From positions 682,001-746,000 of the forward strand of contig NZ_JABFDK010000001.1 of the NCBI RefSeq assembly GCF_013403865.1: a DNA stretch of 64,000 nucleotides, in the 5' to 3' direction. A program made the translations under genes and the position numbers. Origin of the DNA: Winogradskyella costae (GTDB taxonomy: Bacteria; Bacteroidota; Bacteroidia; Flavobacteriales; Flavobacteriaceae). Under the pieces are notes generated by a model, which was given only the letters and a program-made list of their open reading frames with translations, did not search any database and had not been told where the DNA came from. Below, piece after piece: positions 18,064 to 25,955 of this stretch (position 1 is its first letter; the number at the start of each line of letters is the position of its first letter).

Positions 18064-19626
18064 TTAAGAGCTGCAACTCAACATAGAGCAACCTACTTTA
18101 TGTCGTGCCCACTCTGGGCGTTTGGCAAACCACTTCTCGTGCTCTGGCTGCTCATCGTAAGGTTTTTTAAGTAGTTTAAATAATTCATCTACCAAACCAT
18201 AATCACCCTCATCCGCTTTATCGATAGCTAACTGCGCCATATAATTTCTAAGCACATATTTTGGGTTTACAGCATTCATCTTTTGTTGACGTTCTGAATC
18301 TGTAATTGCATCCTTCTGCAATCTTTGGTCGTAAGCTTTGAACCAAACTTTCCATTGCATTAAATTATCTTCGGTTAATTCTTCAGGTTTATAGAATGCG
18401 TTTTCTATGATTTCTATACCATTGTCTCGATTATCTTTCTTGTAGTTCGCTAATAATCGGAATGCTATCGTCATATCGGTTTCAGACAACAATAAACAAT
18501 CTTCAAAATCTTGTATCAATTTGGCATCGTCCTCAAGTTCTACTTGCAACCCTAATTTAGAGCGCATCATTTGAAGTGATTGCTTTTCAAAATCAACTTG
18601 ATACTGATTCAGAATAGCTTCTATAGGTTCGGCTTCTTCAATTAACGGATATAAGGCATTGGCGAGTTGTAACAAATTCCAAAGTCCAATATTGGGCTGA
18701 TTACCAAAACGGTAACGTTTGTTCTGTTTGTCTGTGGTGTTTGGTGTCCAGCCAAAATCAAAATCTTCTAGCCATCCATAAGGCCCATAATCTATAGTTA
18801 AACCAAGAATAGACATGTTATCGGTATTCATCACTCCATGAACAAAACCAACGCGTTGCCAGTGGATAATCATATCTAAAGTGCGTTGTGTCACGGCTTC
18901 AAAAAATTTGATATAGGTTTCTTTTGAAGGTTTACCCAATTCTGGATAAAAGTATTTTATAGTATAGTCGGTTAGTTTTTTGAGGTTTTTAATATCATTA
19001 CGTGCTGCAAACAATTCAAAATTACCAAAGCGAATAAAAGTCGGTGCAACTCTAGCGACGATAGCTCCTTTTTCGTAATCGGCATTACCGTTATAAAGCA
19101 CATCGCGTAAGACATCATCACCAGACAACATTAAACTCAGTGCTCTTGTAGTAGGCACACCCAAATGATACATAGCCTCGCTACATAAATACTCGCGAAT
19201 GGACGATCTTAAAACCGCCAATCCATCACCTTGTCTTGAATAAGGTGTTTCACCAGACCCTTTTAGTTGAATGGCCCAACGTTTATTGTCTTGCTCAACT
19301 TCGAATAAATTAATCGCTCTTCCATCGCCTAACTGTCCTGCCCAATTGCCAAACTGATGACCCGCATAGGCCATAGCATAAGGTTTTGTTTTTGAGTAAA
19401 TTTTAGAGCCCGAAAAAACCTCTAAAAAGTCTTTTGAATTGATATCTTCTTCCTCTAAACCAATGGCATTAGCCATCTCTATTGAAGCATGAATTAATTT
19501 AGGCTGTGATGGCACTTTAGGATTTACATAAGAATGCGTGGCTTCAGATACTTGCCGCCTGTTATTTTCGGTATTAGCATCTGATGGTAACTCTTTACTA
19601 AATGTATCCTTTATGTGTAACTTCAT
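18064..19626 (-). CDS. selO: protein adenylyltransferase SelO (YdiU/UPF0061)
   Basis: A 520-residue pseudokinase-fold enzyme. Visible blocks: YAGHQFGNWAGQLGDGRAIN, IQLKGSGETPYSRQGDG with the ATP-binding Lys122, REYLCSEAMYHLGVPTTRAL, VHGVMNTDNMSILG with the Asn-Thr-Asp-Asn catalytic loop (267-270), and DYGPYGWL with the metal-binding Asp279. SelO transfers AMP from ATP to hydroxyl side chains of target proteins and is linked to redox stress. The C-terminus reads GCSMLSCSS; Cys518 sits at the third-last position where animal SelO has selenocysteine. It heads the six-gene redox operon. Confidence 0.92.
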   Translation of the reverse strand: MKLHIKDTFSKELPSDANTENNRRQVSEATHSYVNPKVPSQPKLIHASIEMANAIGLEEEDINSKDFLEVFSGSKIYSKTKPYAMAYAGHQFGNWAGQLGDGRAINLFEVEQDNKRWAIQLKGSGETPYSRQGDGLAVLRSSIREYLCSEAMYHLGVPTTRALSLMLSGDDVLRDVLYNGNADYEKGAIVARVAPTFIRFGNFELFAARNDIKNLKKLTDYTIKYFYPELGKPSKETYIKFFEAVTQRTLDMIIHWQRVGFVHGVMNTDNMSILGLTIDYGPYGWLEDFDFGWTPNTTDKQNKRYRFGNQPNIGLWNLLQLANALYPLIEEAEPIEAILNQYQVDFEKQSLQMMRSKLGLQVELEDDAKLIQDFEDCLLLSETDMTIAFRLLANYKKDNRDNGIEIIENAFYKPEELTEDNLMQWKVWFKAYDQRLQKDAITDSERQQKMNAVNPKYVLRNYMAQLAIDKADEGDYGLVDELFKLLKKPYDEQPEHEKWFAKRPEWARHKVGCSMLSCSS

Positions 19627-19882
19627 CTATCTAATTTAGCATTTGAGTGACTTAAATATGGTAAGTAATTTTAGCATTGCAATAAACCATTTAATATTAC
19701 AATTGTTTATAAAAATACGATTTCATATTAACTCAAATGACAAATCAACCGATTAAGCCTTGTAAATTATAGTTAAAATTTTAAAATTACTTTAAAATCA
19801 TTAAGTAAAAAAACAATACTGATAGAATTAGTTACGCTCTATAAAGATTAAATATTTAATGAAATTTAGATTTTTATTTTAG

Positions 19883-22003
19883 CTATTTCTTAATAAGGCT
19901 AATAGCAAAACCACCACCTTCGGCTAGTTTTACGCTTAATGTCGAACCCTTTTTAACTTCAATTTTTTCAATAGAAATATCTAACGGATTGTTATCCCAA
20001 TGCGCCTTGTCTCCATCTTTATAGATAATCACTTCATAATCTTGATTGTCATCTAAGAAGTCAAAAACAACATCAATATTTCTAGAATTTTCATCCGTTA
20101 TACCACCAACAAACCAATTCCCAGTCTCTCTTTCTTTTCTAGCAATGGTGACATAATCTCCAACTTCACCATTTAAAACCTTGGTAGTTTCCCAGTCTAC
20201 TCCAACATCTTTAATAAACTGCAACGGTTCTGGGTTAGCTTCGTAATGCTCTACCAAATCTGCAGCCATTTGCACCGGACTGTAAATAACCACATACAAT
20301 GCTAATTGCTGCGCAATGGTTGTATTCACTTGATTGTCCTTTTTGTATTCATCAAATTTTATATTAAAAATACCAGGAGTAAAATCAATTGGTCCAGACA
20401 GCATTCTTGTAAAAGCTACAATTGGTAGATGCTCTGGTGGGTTACCTCCATCTGTTGCCCACGCGTTAAACTCTTGCCCTCTTAACCCTTCTCTCGAAAT
20501 TGTATTAGGATACGTACGTCTTAATCCTGTAGCTTTAATAGGTTCGTGAGCATTAATAGCCACTTCATATTTCGCGGCTTTCTCAACGGTATTATTATAA
20601 TGATTCACCATATATTGACCATGGTGATACTCCCCTTTAGGCAAAATTTTACCAACATAACCTGTTTTAACGGTATGCATACCATATTTCTGCATTAAAG
20701 CAAAAGCCGTATCTTGTTGTTTGGTGTAAGTTTCTGTTGCTGCAGACGTTTCATGGTGCATGATAATATCTACGCCTTTTTCCTTTCCGTAACGAACGAC
20801 TTCATCAATATCGTAATCTGGATATGTGGTTACAAAATCGAAAACACCTTCGCGGTCTTCAAAACCAATCCAATGTTCCCAGCCGGTATTCCAGCCTTCC
20901 ACTAAAACGCCACCTATATTATTTTTAGCTGAAAAATCAATAAATCGTTTTACATTTTCGGTATTTGCTCCATGAGTTCCATTAGATGTTCCACCATCTG
21001 TCCATGTACTCATATCTTGAGTCATTCCGTAATCCCAAGACGATTTCCCTAAGTGCATTTCCCACCAAACACCTGTATATTTCATCGGTTTAAACCAAGA
21101 CACATCACCTAGTTTGTTCGGCTCGTTTAGATTAACAATAAGCTTAGATTCAATTAAATCTGGGGCATTATCTGCAATTTGAATGGTTCTCCAAGGTGTA
21201 TTGAAAGGCATGGTTCGTTTCACTTTGTAATCCGTGTTTTCTGAACCTACTAAATTACTTTTCAGGTTTAAATTTTCAGTATCAACTTTTAAGGTCATTC
21301 CAGAATAATCTACTAAAGCAGCTTCATGAAAACTTAAATGTGTTCCATCACTTCCCACCATAGTAACCGGTGTATTTACAGCATTTTCAGGAATATAAGT
21401 TTGTGCTAAATTTTTATGATTTGCAAATTGCAAAGCATCAATTTCAGACAATTTTGTTGTATTGTATAAATGTTCATAGATATCCCAATCTCCAGGAATC
21501 CAAAAGGTTTTATAGTCTTCTTTCAGGTTGAATTCAGTATGCTCTTCCGTTATGAAAACCTCTCCTTTTAATCGTGCTTGTTGTGGGAATTCGTATCTAA
21601 ATCCAATACCATCATCATAAGCTTTAAACACGATATTTAAAAAACGTTCTGGACTTGTTTTTTCTTGAAGCTCAATCTTTAGTTCATTATAATGGTTAAC
21701 CACATCTAATTGTTCTCCCCAAGGCATTTGCCAAGTTTCGTTAAACGTTGATGTGCTAGTGTTTTTAATAATAAAGTTCTTATTAAAAGCTGGAACATCT
21801 TTAAATTCAAAACCTAAATAAGAGGTATCAACCACCGTTTTATTATTGAACTGAACCGTGTAAAAAGGTCGTCCTTCATTATTAATATTAAAATCGACCA
21901 TCACTTTTTCGTCTGGTGAACTGATTTGTGTGGTTTGTTTCTTTTCTGAATTGCATGAGACTAATGCTAATGCCATTGCTAAAATTGAAATGTAGATTTT
22001 CAT
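19883..22003 (-). CDS. GH97 alpha-glucosidase, SusB-like lipoprotein
   Basis: A 706-residue glycoside hydrolase family 97 enzyme. The signal MKIYISILAMALALVSCNSE gives a lipid anchor at Cys17. The N-terminal beta-sandwich is followed by a (beta/alpha)8 barrel with GVWWEMHLG, VLVEGWNTGWEHW, IIMHHETSA, NAHEPIKATG and REGLRGQEFNAW. Glu418, Glu487 and Glu511 line up at a constant offset with the bases and acid of B. thetaiotaomicron SusB (439, 508, 532 as I recall them), which indicates the inverting alpha-glucosidase type rather than the retaining galactosidase type. It is the last gene of the minus-strand maltose cluster and trims malto-oligosaccharides to glucose. Confidence 0.92.
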   Translation of the reverse strand: MKIYISILAMALALVSCNSEKKQTTQISSPDEKVMVDFNINNEGRPFYTVQFNNKTVVDTSYLGFEFKDVPAFNKNFIIKNTSTSTFNETWQMPWGEQLDVVNHYNELKIELQEKTSPERFLNIVFKAYDDGIGFRYEFPQQARLKGEVFITEEHTEFNLKEDYKTFWIPGDWDIYEHLYNTTKLSEIDALQFANHKNLAQTYIPENAVNTPVTMVGSDGTHLSFHEAALVDYSGMTLKVDTENLNLKSNLVGSENTDYKVKRTMPFNTPWRTIQIADNAPDLIESKLIVNLNEPNKLGDVSWFKPMKYTGVWWEMHLGKSSWDYGMTQDMSTWTDGGTSNGTHGANTENVKRFIDFSAKNNIGGVLVEGWNTGWEHWIGFEDREGVFDFVTTYPDYDIDEVVRYGKEKGVDIIMHHETSAATETYTKQQDTAFALMQKYGMHTVKTGYVGKILPKGEYHHGQYMVNHYNNTVEKAAKYEVAINAHEPIKATGLRRTYPNTISREGLRGQEFNAWATDGGNPPEHLPIVAFTRMLSGPIDFTPGIFNIKFDEYKKDNQVNTTIAQQLALYVVIYSPVQMAADLVEHYEANPEPLQFIKDVGVDWETTKVLNGEVGDYVTIARKERETGNWFVGGITDENSRNIDVVFDFLDDNQDYEVIIYKDGDKAHWDNNPLDISIEKIEVKKGSTLSVKLAEGGGFAISLIKK

Positions 22004-22146
22004 GTATATATATTTTTGGTCCTATTAGATTTTGCGATGACTAGTTGTAGTCGAAGTCGAATAGGTTAATTTCAGTTTATTTATTTTGCCTATCTATGCT
22101 ATGAGACATGCTAGGTCTTAATTTCTTCAATTTATGTTTAGTTTAC

Positions 22147-22222
22147 ACCCGTAAAGTCCCCTCAAGGGTACAGTCTTCCTATTCATCTGAGTGCATTGTC
22201 CCCTTGAAGGGACTTTACGGGT
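22147..22222. repeat. long imperfect inverted repeat
   Basis: Two 22-bp arms (22147-22168 and 22201-22222) match with one mismatch, around a 32-nt spacer; the inner part is GTCCCCTCAAGGG on one side and CCCTTGAAGGGAC on the other. It is more GC-rich than its surroundings and lies between the GH97 and GH13 genes. It looks like an intergenic palindromic (REP-like) element rather than a terminator, as no T-run follows. Confidence 0.7.
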
Positions 22223-22241
22223 ATTCTTTCTACTTTCAAGT

Positions 22242-22267
22242 CCTGCTGGTTTACAAAACCTGCCAGG
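22242..22267. repeat. intergenic palindromic repeat, imperfect copy
   Basis: CCTGCTGGTTT and AAACCTGCCAGG form an imperfect hairpin. It belongs to the same sequence family as the copies at 24012-24044, 28356-28437 and 28547-28571 (core CCTGnnAGGTTT). Confidence 0.55.
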
Positions 22268-22285
22268 TCAGTGTCTGTAATTAAT

Positions 22286-23962
22286 TTATTCCTTCTCTAA
22301 TAAAACAACTTCAAAATCGGAATTTATAGTTACAGTTCCATTTTCTACAGTAGCTGTTTCTCCAGAATAAGCATCACGCAGCATTACTCTCTCTTGAAAA
22401 ACTTTAGAAACATCGATTACTTTTTTACCTTTTTCAAGATCTAAACCTATAATGACTTTATCCTTATAATTTCCTTTTTGGTAATTTCTATAGAAGTAAT
22501 ATGGCTGTTCTGTAATCATTTGATGTTTACCAGCACCTACGGCAGGATGATTAGCTCTAAATTTACCTAATTTTTGCCAATGCGTCAAGACTTCTTTTGT
22601 TCTTTTTTGTTTAGTAATAGAATCCCAGTTCATCATTGAACGCAAGGTCGCATCACCTTCCGTCCCGGATACAACAAGAGAACGCGACGATTCATCACCA
22701 TAATAAACTTGCGACGTTCCTGGTGACAACAATAATTTATTAGCGGTTTCAAAAGGCTTTTTTCTCTGAGCATCAAAAGGTTGACCATCATCGTGCGAAC
22801 TTAAATAATTCACGGTTCCGAATCCTTTTAATTCAGCATGTAAAATGGCATTGTAATGCGTGAATAAATCTTCATAACCTTTGTCTTTTGAATTGTATTT
22901 GAACTCAAAATTTATCAAACTCTGAAAACTTGGTGGATTAAAATAATTCACTTTTCTGTCCCCAAAATTAAATTCCTGACCTGTACTTGCGCCATAATTA
23001 TAAACTTCACCAAGCAGATAAAAATTGTTATCATCTAACACTTGTTCAGGATTATTCTTTTTGTATTCGGCAAAGGCAAAATCACATTCCACCTTAAATT
23101 CCTGCCAAACATATTCTTCTACATGTTTTACCGTATCTACTCTGTAACCATCGACTCCAAATTCTGTGATGTAATCCGTTAGCCATTTCATGATGTAAAA
23201 ACGAGGAGCTCTTGGATGTCCAGTACGTTCAAAAAATGCATCGAGTTCCTTCAATTCTTGTTCGTAGCGACCCTCTGCTTTCCACTTTTCTACTAATTGT
23301 GGTGGTAAGTCTACATTGTCATTACTTTCCGTTCTAATATCTGGAAGGTTAGCAACTAAGGTACAACTTACTGTATTTTCATAATTATCGTAAGAACATT
23401 GTTTATCTGTTCTCACCCATTCTTCTGGCCAAACTGGATCTTTTTCTGTTACTGGTCCAGTATGATTAATCACAGCATCTAATACAATTCTAATTCCTTT
23501 AGCATGTGCTTCTTTTACCAAATCATGTAAATCTTCTTTAGTTCCAAAGTTGGGATCAATCGCTGTCCAGTCTTTGGTCCAATAGCCATGAAAACCATAA
23601 GTTACTCCTGTGCCTTCATTTGTGCCTCCGTGGATTTGCTCGACAATTGGTGTCATCCAAATAGCGTTAATTCCTAAATCGGTAAAATACCCTTCTTTAA
23701 TTTTTTGCGTAACACCCTTGATGTCTCCTCCTTTAAACCCTCTGAGTTTAGCCGTTTCTTTAGTTCTGTCAAAATTAATATCGTTTGAAGGGTCAGCATT
23801 ATTGAAACGATCTGTTAATAAGAAATAGAGATTTGCTCCTTCCCAAACAAATGGTGTTTCTATAATTTCTGACGTTTCTATTGCGGCAGTTTGTTTTTCG
23901 GCGTCCTTATTTTTGCAACTCAAAGTGATAAGAATTATGGTAAATAAAAATAGTTTTTTCAT
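22286..23962 (-). CDS. GH13 alpha-amylase family lipoprotein
   Basis: A 558-residue GH13 enzyme with a lipoprotein signal MKKLFLFTIILITLSCKNKD (Cys16). The barrel motifs are present: VLDAVINHTGP, DGYRVDTVKHV with nucleophile Asp276, FYLLGEVYNYG with acid/base Glu319, and YLSSHDDGQP with Asp391. About 70 residues between strands 3 and 4 carry a cysteine pair (CSYDNYENTVSC). Alpha-1,4-glucan hydrolysis or cyclomaltodextrinase/neopullulanase activity are both possible; subfamily is not assigned. It follows the 626-residue GH13 gene on the same strand, separated by a palindromic repeat. Confidence 0.9.
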   Translation of the reverse strand: MKKLFLFTIILITLSCKNKDAEKQTAAIETSEIIETPFVWEGANLYFLLTDRFNNADPSNDINFDRTKETAKLRGFKGGDIKGVTQKIKEGYFTDLGINAIWMTPIVEQIHGGTNEGTGVTYGFHGYWTKDWTAIDPNFGTKEDLHDLVKEAHAKGIRIVLDAVINHTGPVTEKDPVWPEEWVRTDKQCSYDNYENTVSCTLVANLPDIRTESNDNVDLPPQLVEKWKAEGRYEQELKELDAFFERTGHPRAPRFYIMKWLTDYITEFGVDGYRVDTVKHVEEYVWQEFKVECDFAFAEYKKNNPEQVLDDNNFYLLGEVYNYGASTGQEFNFGDRKVNYFNPPSFQSLINFEFKYNSKDKGYEDLFTHYNAILHAELKGFGTVNYLSSHDDGQPFDAQRKKPFETANKLLLSPGTSQVYYGDESSRSLVVSGTEGDATLRSMMNWDSITKQKRTKEVLTHWQKLGKFRANHPAVGAGKHQMITEQPYYFYRNYQKGNYKDKVIIGLDLEKGKKVIDVSKVFQERVMLRDAYSGETATVENGTVTINSDFEVVLLEKE

Positions 23963-24011
23963 CTTTTGTGCCCATGAAAATGGGTATCTTTTTTATTAGA
24001 CTTTTGCTTTG

Positions 24012-24044
24012 AGACCTGTCAGGTTTTAAAAACCTGACAGGTCT
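24012..24044. repeat. perfect intergenic palindrome
   Basis: Two perfect 15-bp arms (AGACCTGTCAGGTTT at 24012-24026, its complement at 24030-24044) around a 3-nt loop. It lies between two GH13 genes. There is no T-run on the minus strand after the hairpin, so it is not a classic terminator for the gene that reads into it; it could stabilise mRNA ends. Confidence 0.8.
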
Positions 24045-24070
24045 AGACTCTAGTTTTTTTTGACGCGACT

Positions 24071-25951
24071 TTAGTTAATTTTTAAAATAAACGACTCTAA
24101 AGGTTTGATATCAATTCTCACTTCAGCCTTACCGTTTTCAACTTTTAATGTTGAAGTATAAGCGTTATACAATTGGTCTTTTACGTCGTATTCACCATCT
24201 TGAAGTCCTAATTTCTGAACCAAATCTTCTGGTAATTGCAATTCGAAGCCATAGGTGTTTTCTGCATTGAAATTTGAAATAATAATCAACTTCTCGTCGT
24301 CACTCCAACGTACAAATGACAATACTTTATCATTATACCATTCCGTATGTTGATGGTTGTAATGTTGAATATCTTGATAGTCGCCCATTAAAGCCGAACT
24401 ATTAATGGTAAAATTCAACAGTCGTTTATAAAAATCACGAAGTTCTTTTTCTGCTTCTGTGGATTGCCCACCATCGAACTTTTTATCATTGACCCAACGC
24501 ACCTGACTAGGCACTGAACCATAATCAAAAATTGACGTTCTCGTTGGATCTCCAAAGCCTAAATCTTCAGCGCCTGGTTCTCCGAATTCTTGACCAAAAT
24601 AAATCATTGTTGGTGCTGTGGATGATGTTGCCGAAACCACCATGGCAGGTTTTCCTTTTTCAGCGCTTCCTGCAAAATCTGGACTGGCAATACGTTGCTC
24701 ATCATGATTTTCTAAAAAGTGAAGCATGTTGTGCTCAATATCTCGTAAATCATCTAAAATTGGCGGCACATTGTCCGTACTTCCATTCCCTTGCATCACA
24801 TGTTTTAAGGTGTCGTATAACTGAACTTTATCATATAAATAGTCCATTTTCCCTTTTCGGATGTAATCTCTATATAAACTTGGATTGTAAACTTCCGCTA
24901 ATAAAAAGGCATCTGGATTTTCCATTTTTATAGCTGAATTCATGTAACTCCAAAATTCAACTGGCACCATTTCTGCCATATCATAACGGAATCCATCCAC
25001 GCCTTTTGCGGTCCAATACAAAGCTATCTCCTTGAATTTTATCCAAGAACTTGGAACTGTTTTACCTTTCCAAAACTCGAAATGCTTTTTATAATCCTCA
25101 TTGTCGAAACCATCTGGTAACTCGTCAAAATCTTTTCTACCCTCTGGTGATACACCATAATTCACTTTTACCGTTTCGTACCAATCATTCATGTCTGGTT
25201 GTGATGCTCGTGAACCGTTGCCTGTCCATTTTGCAGGAATTTCTTCAAACTTACTATCTGCTAATGGCTGCTGTTCCCCACCTAAAGGTTGGTAACCGTT
25301 TTTCAACTCTGGTACTTTAAAGGCTTCACCCGGATTGTAATAGAAATTATTATTAACGTCGTAGGTTTTTGTTTTATCATCGTCTGCTCCAAAATCAGTT
25401 GTCCCTTCAGGATTGGTTAAACTTTGATAATTACGAGCTACGTGATTAGGAACGATATCAATAATAACTTTTAAGTCTGCGTTGTGAGACCGTTTAATTA
25501 AGGCTTCAAATTCTTCTAATCGGTTGTCTACATTTACAGCTAAATCTGGATTCACATTATAATAATCCTTTACAGCATATGGTGAACCAGCACGACCTTT
25601 TACGATATCTGGATCGTCGTTAGAAATGCCAAATTCGATATAATCTGTAATGACATCGTGATGCGGCACACCAGTATACCAAATATGTGTGACACCCAAA
25701 TCTTTAATTTCTTTTAAGGCTTTATCCGTAAAATCATTAAATTTCCCAACCCCATTTTCTTCTAAAGTTCCCCAAGGTTTGTTGGTAGTATTGGTATTGC
25801 CAAATAGACGTGTAAAAACTTGATAGACGACTTCTTTTTTCTTCATTTCTGATTTAATTTCTTCTGACTTAGGCAACTCTTTCACTTCGTTTTTACAACC
25901 CATAAATACAGTAAAACCTAAAACAATTAAGATAAGATATTTTATATGCAT
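24071..25951 (-). CDS. GH13 alpha-amylase family lipoprotein
   Basis: A 626-residue GH13 glycosidase. The signal MHIKYLILIVLGFTVFMGCK gives a lipid anchor at Cys19. Catalytic blocks: VIIDIVPNHVARN (strand 3), GVDGFRYDMAEMV with nucleophile Asp324, FLLAEVYNPSLY with acid/base Glu353, and FLENHDEQR with Asp417. It differs strongly from the neighbouring 558-residue GH13 enzyme, so the two probably have different bond or chain-length preferences rather than being a recent duplication. Its ATG lies 4 bp after the stop of the GH31 gene, so the two are coupled in one operon. Confidence 0.92.
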   Translation of the reverse strand: MHIKYLILIVLGFTVFMGCKNEVKELPKSEEIKSEMKKKEVVYQVFTRLFGNTNTTNKPWGTLEENGVGKFNDFTDKALKEIKDLGVTHIWYTGVPHHDVITDYIEFGISNDDPDIVKGRAGSPYAVKDYYNVNPDLAVNVDNRLEEFEALIKRSHNADLKVIIDIVPNHVARNYQSLTNPEGTTDFGADDDKTKTYDVNNNFYYNPGEAFKVPELKNGYQPLGGEQQPLADSKFEEIPAKWTGNGSRASQPDMNDWYETVKVNYGVSPEGRKDFDELPDGFDNEDYKKHFEFWKGKTVPSSWIKFKEIALYWTAKGVDGFRYDMAEMVPVEFWSYMNSAIKMENPDAFLLAEVYNPSLYRDYIRKGKMDYLYDKVQLYDTLKHVMQGNGSTDNVPPILDDLRDIEHNMLHFLENHDEQRIASPDFAGSAEKGKPAMVVSATSSTAPTMIYFGQEFGEPGAEDLGFGDPTRTSIFDYGSVPSQVRWVNDKKFDGGQSTEAEKELRDFYKRLLNFTINSSALMGDYQDIQHYNHQHTEWYNDKVLSFVRWSDDEKLIIISNFNAENTYGFELQLPEDLVQKLGLQDGEYDVKDQLYNAYTSTLKVENGKAEVRIDIKPLESFILKIN

Positions 25952-25955
25952 TGCA

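Noticed and set aside
24012..24044. Terminator between the two GH13 genes
   Set aside because: The hairpin is perfect but no T-run follows on the minus strand, and the same family recurs in other gaps, so I list it as a repeat.
24532..24933. 133-codon plus-strand ORF inside the GH13 gene
   Set aside because: It is antisense to a clear GH13 coding region with all catalytic motifs, so it is a shadow frame.
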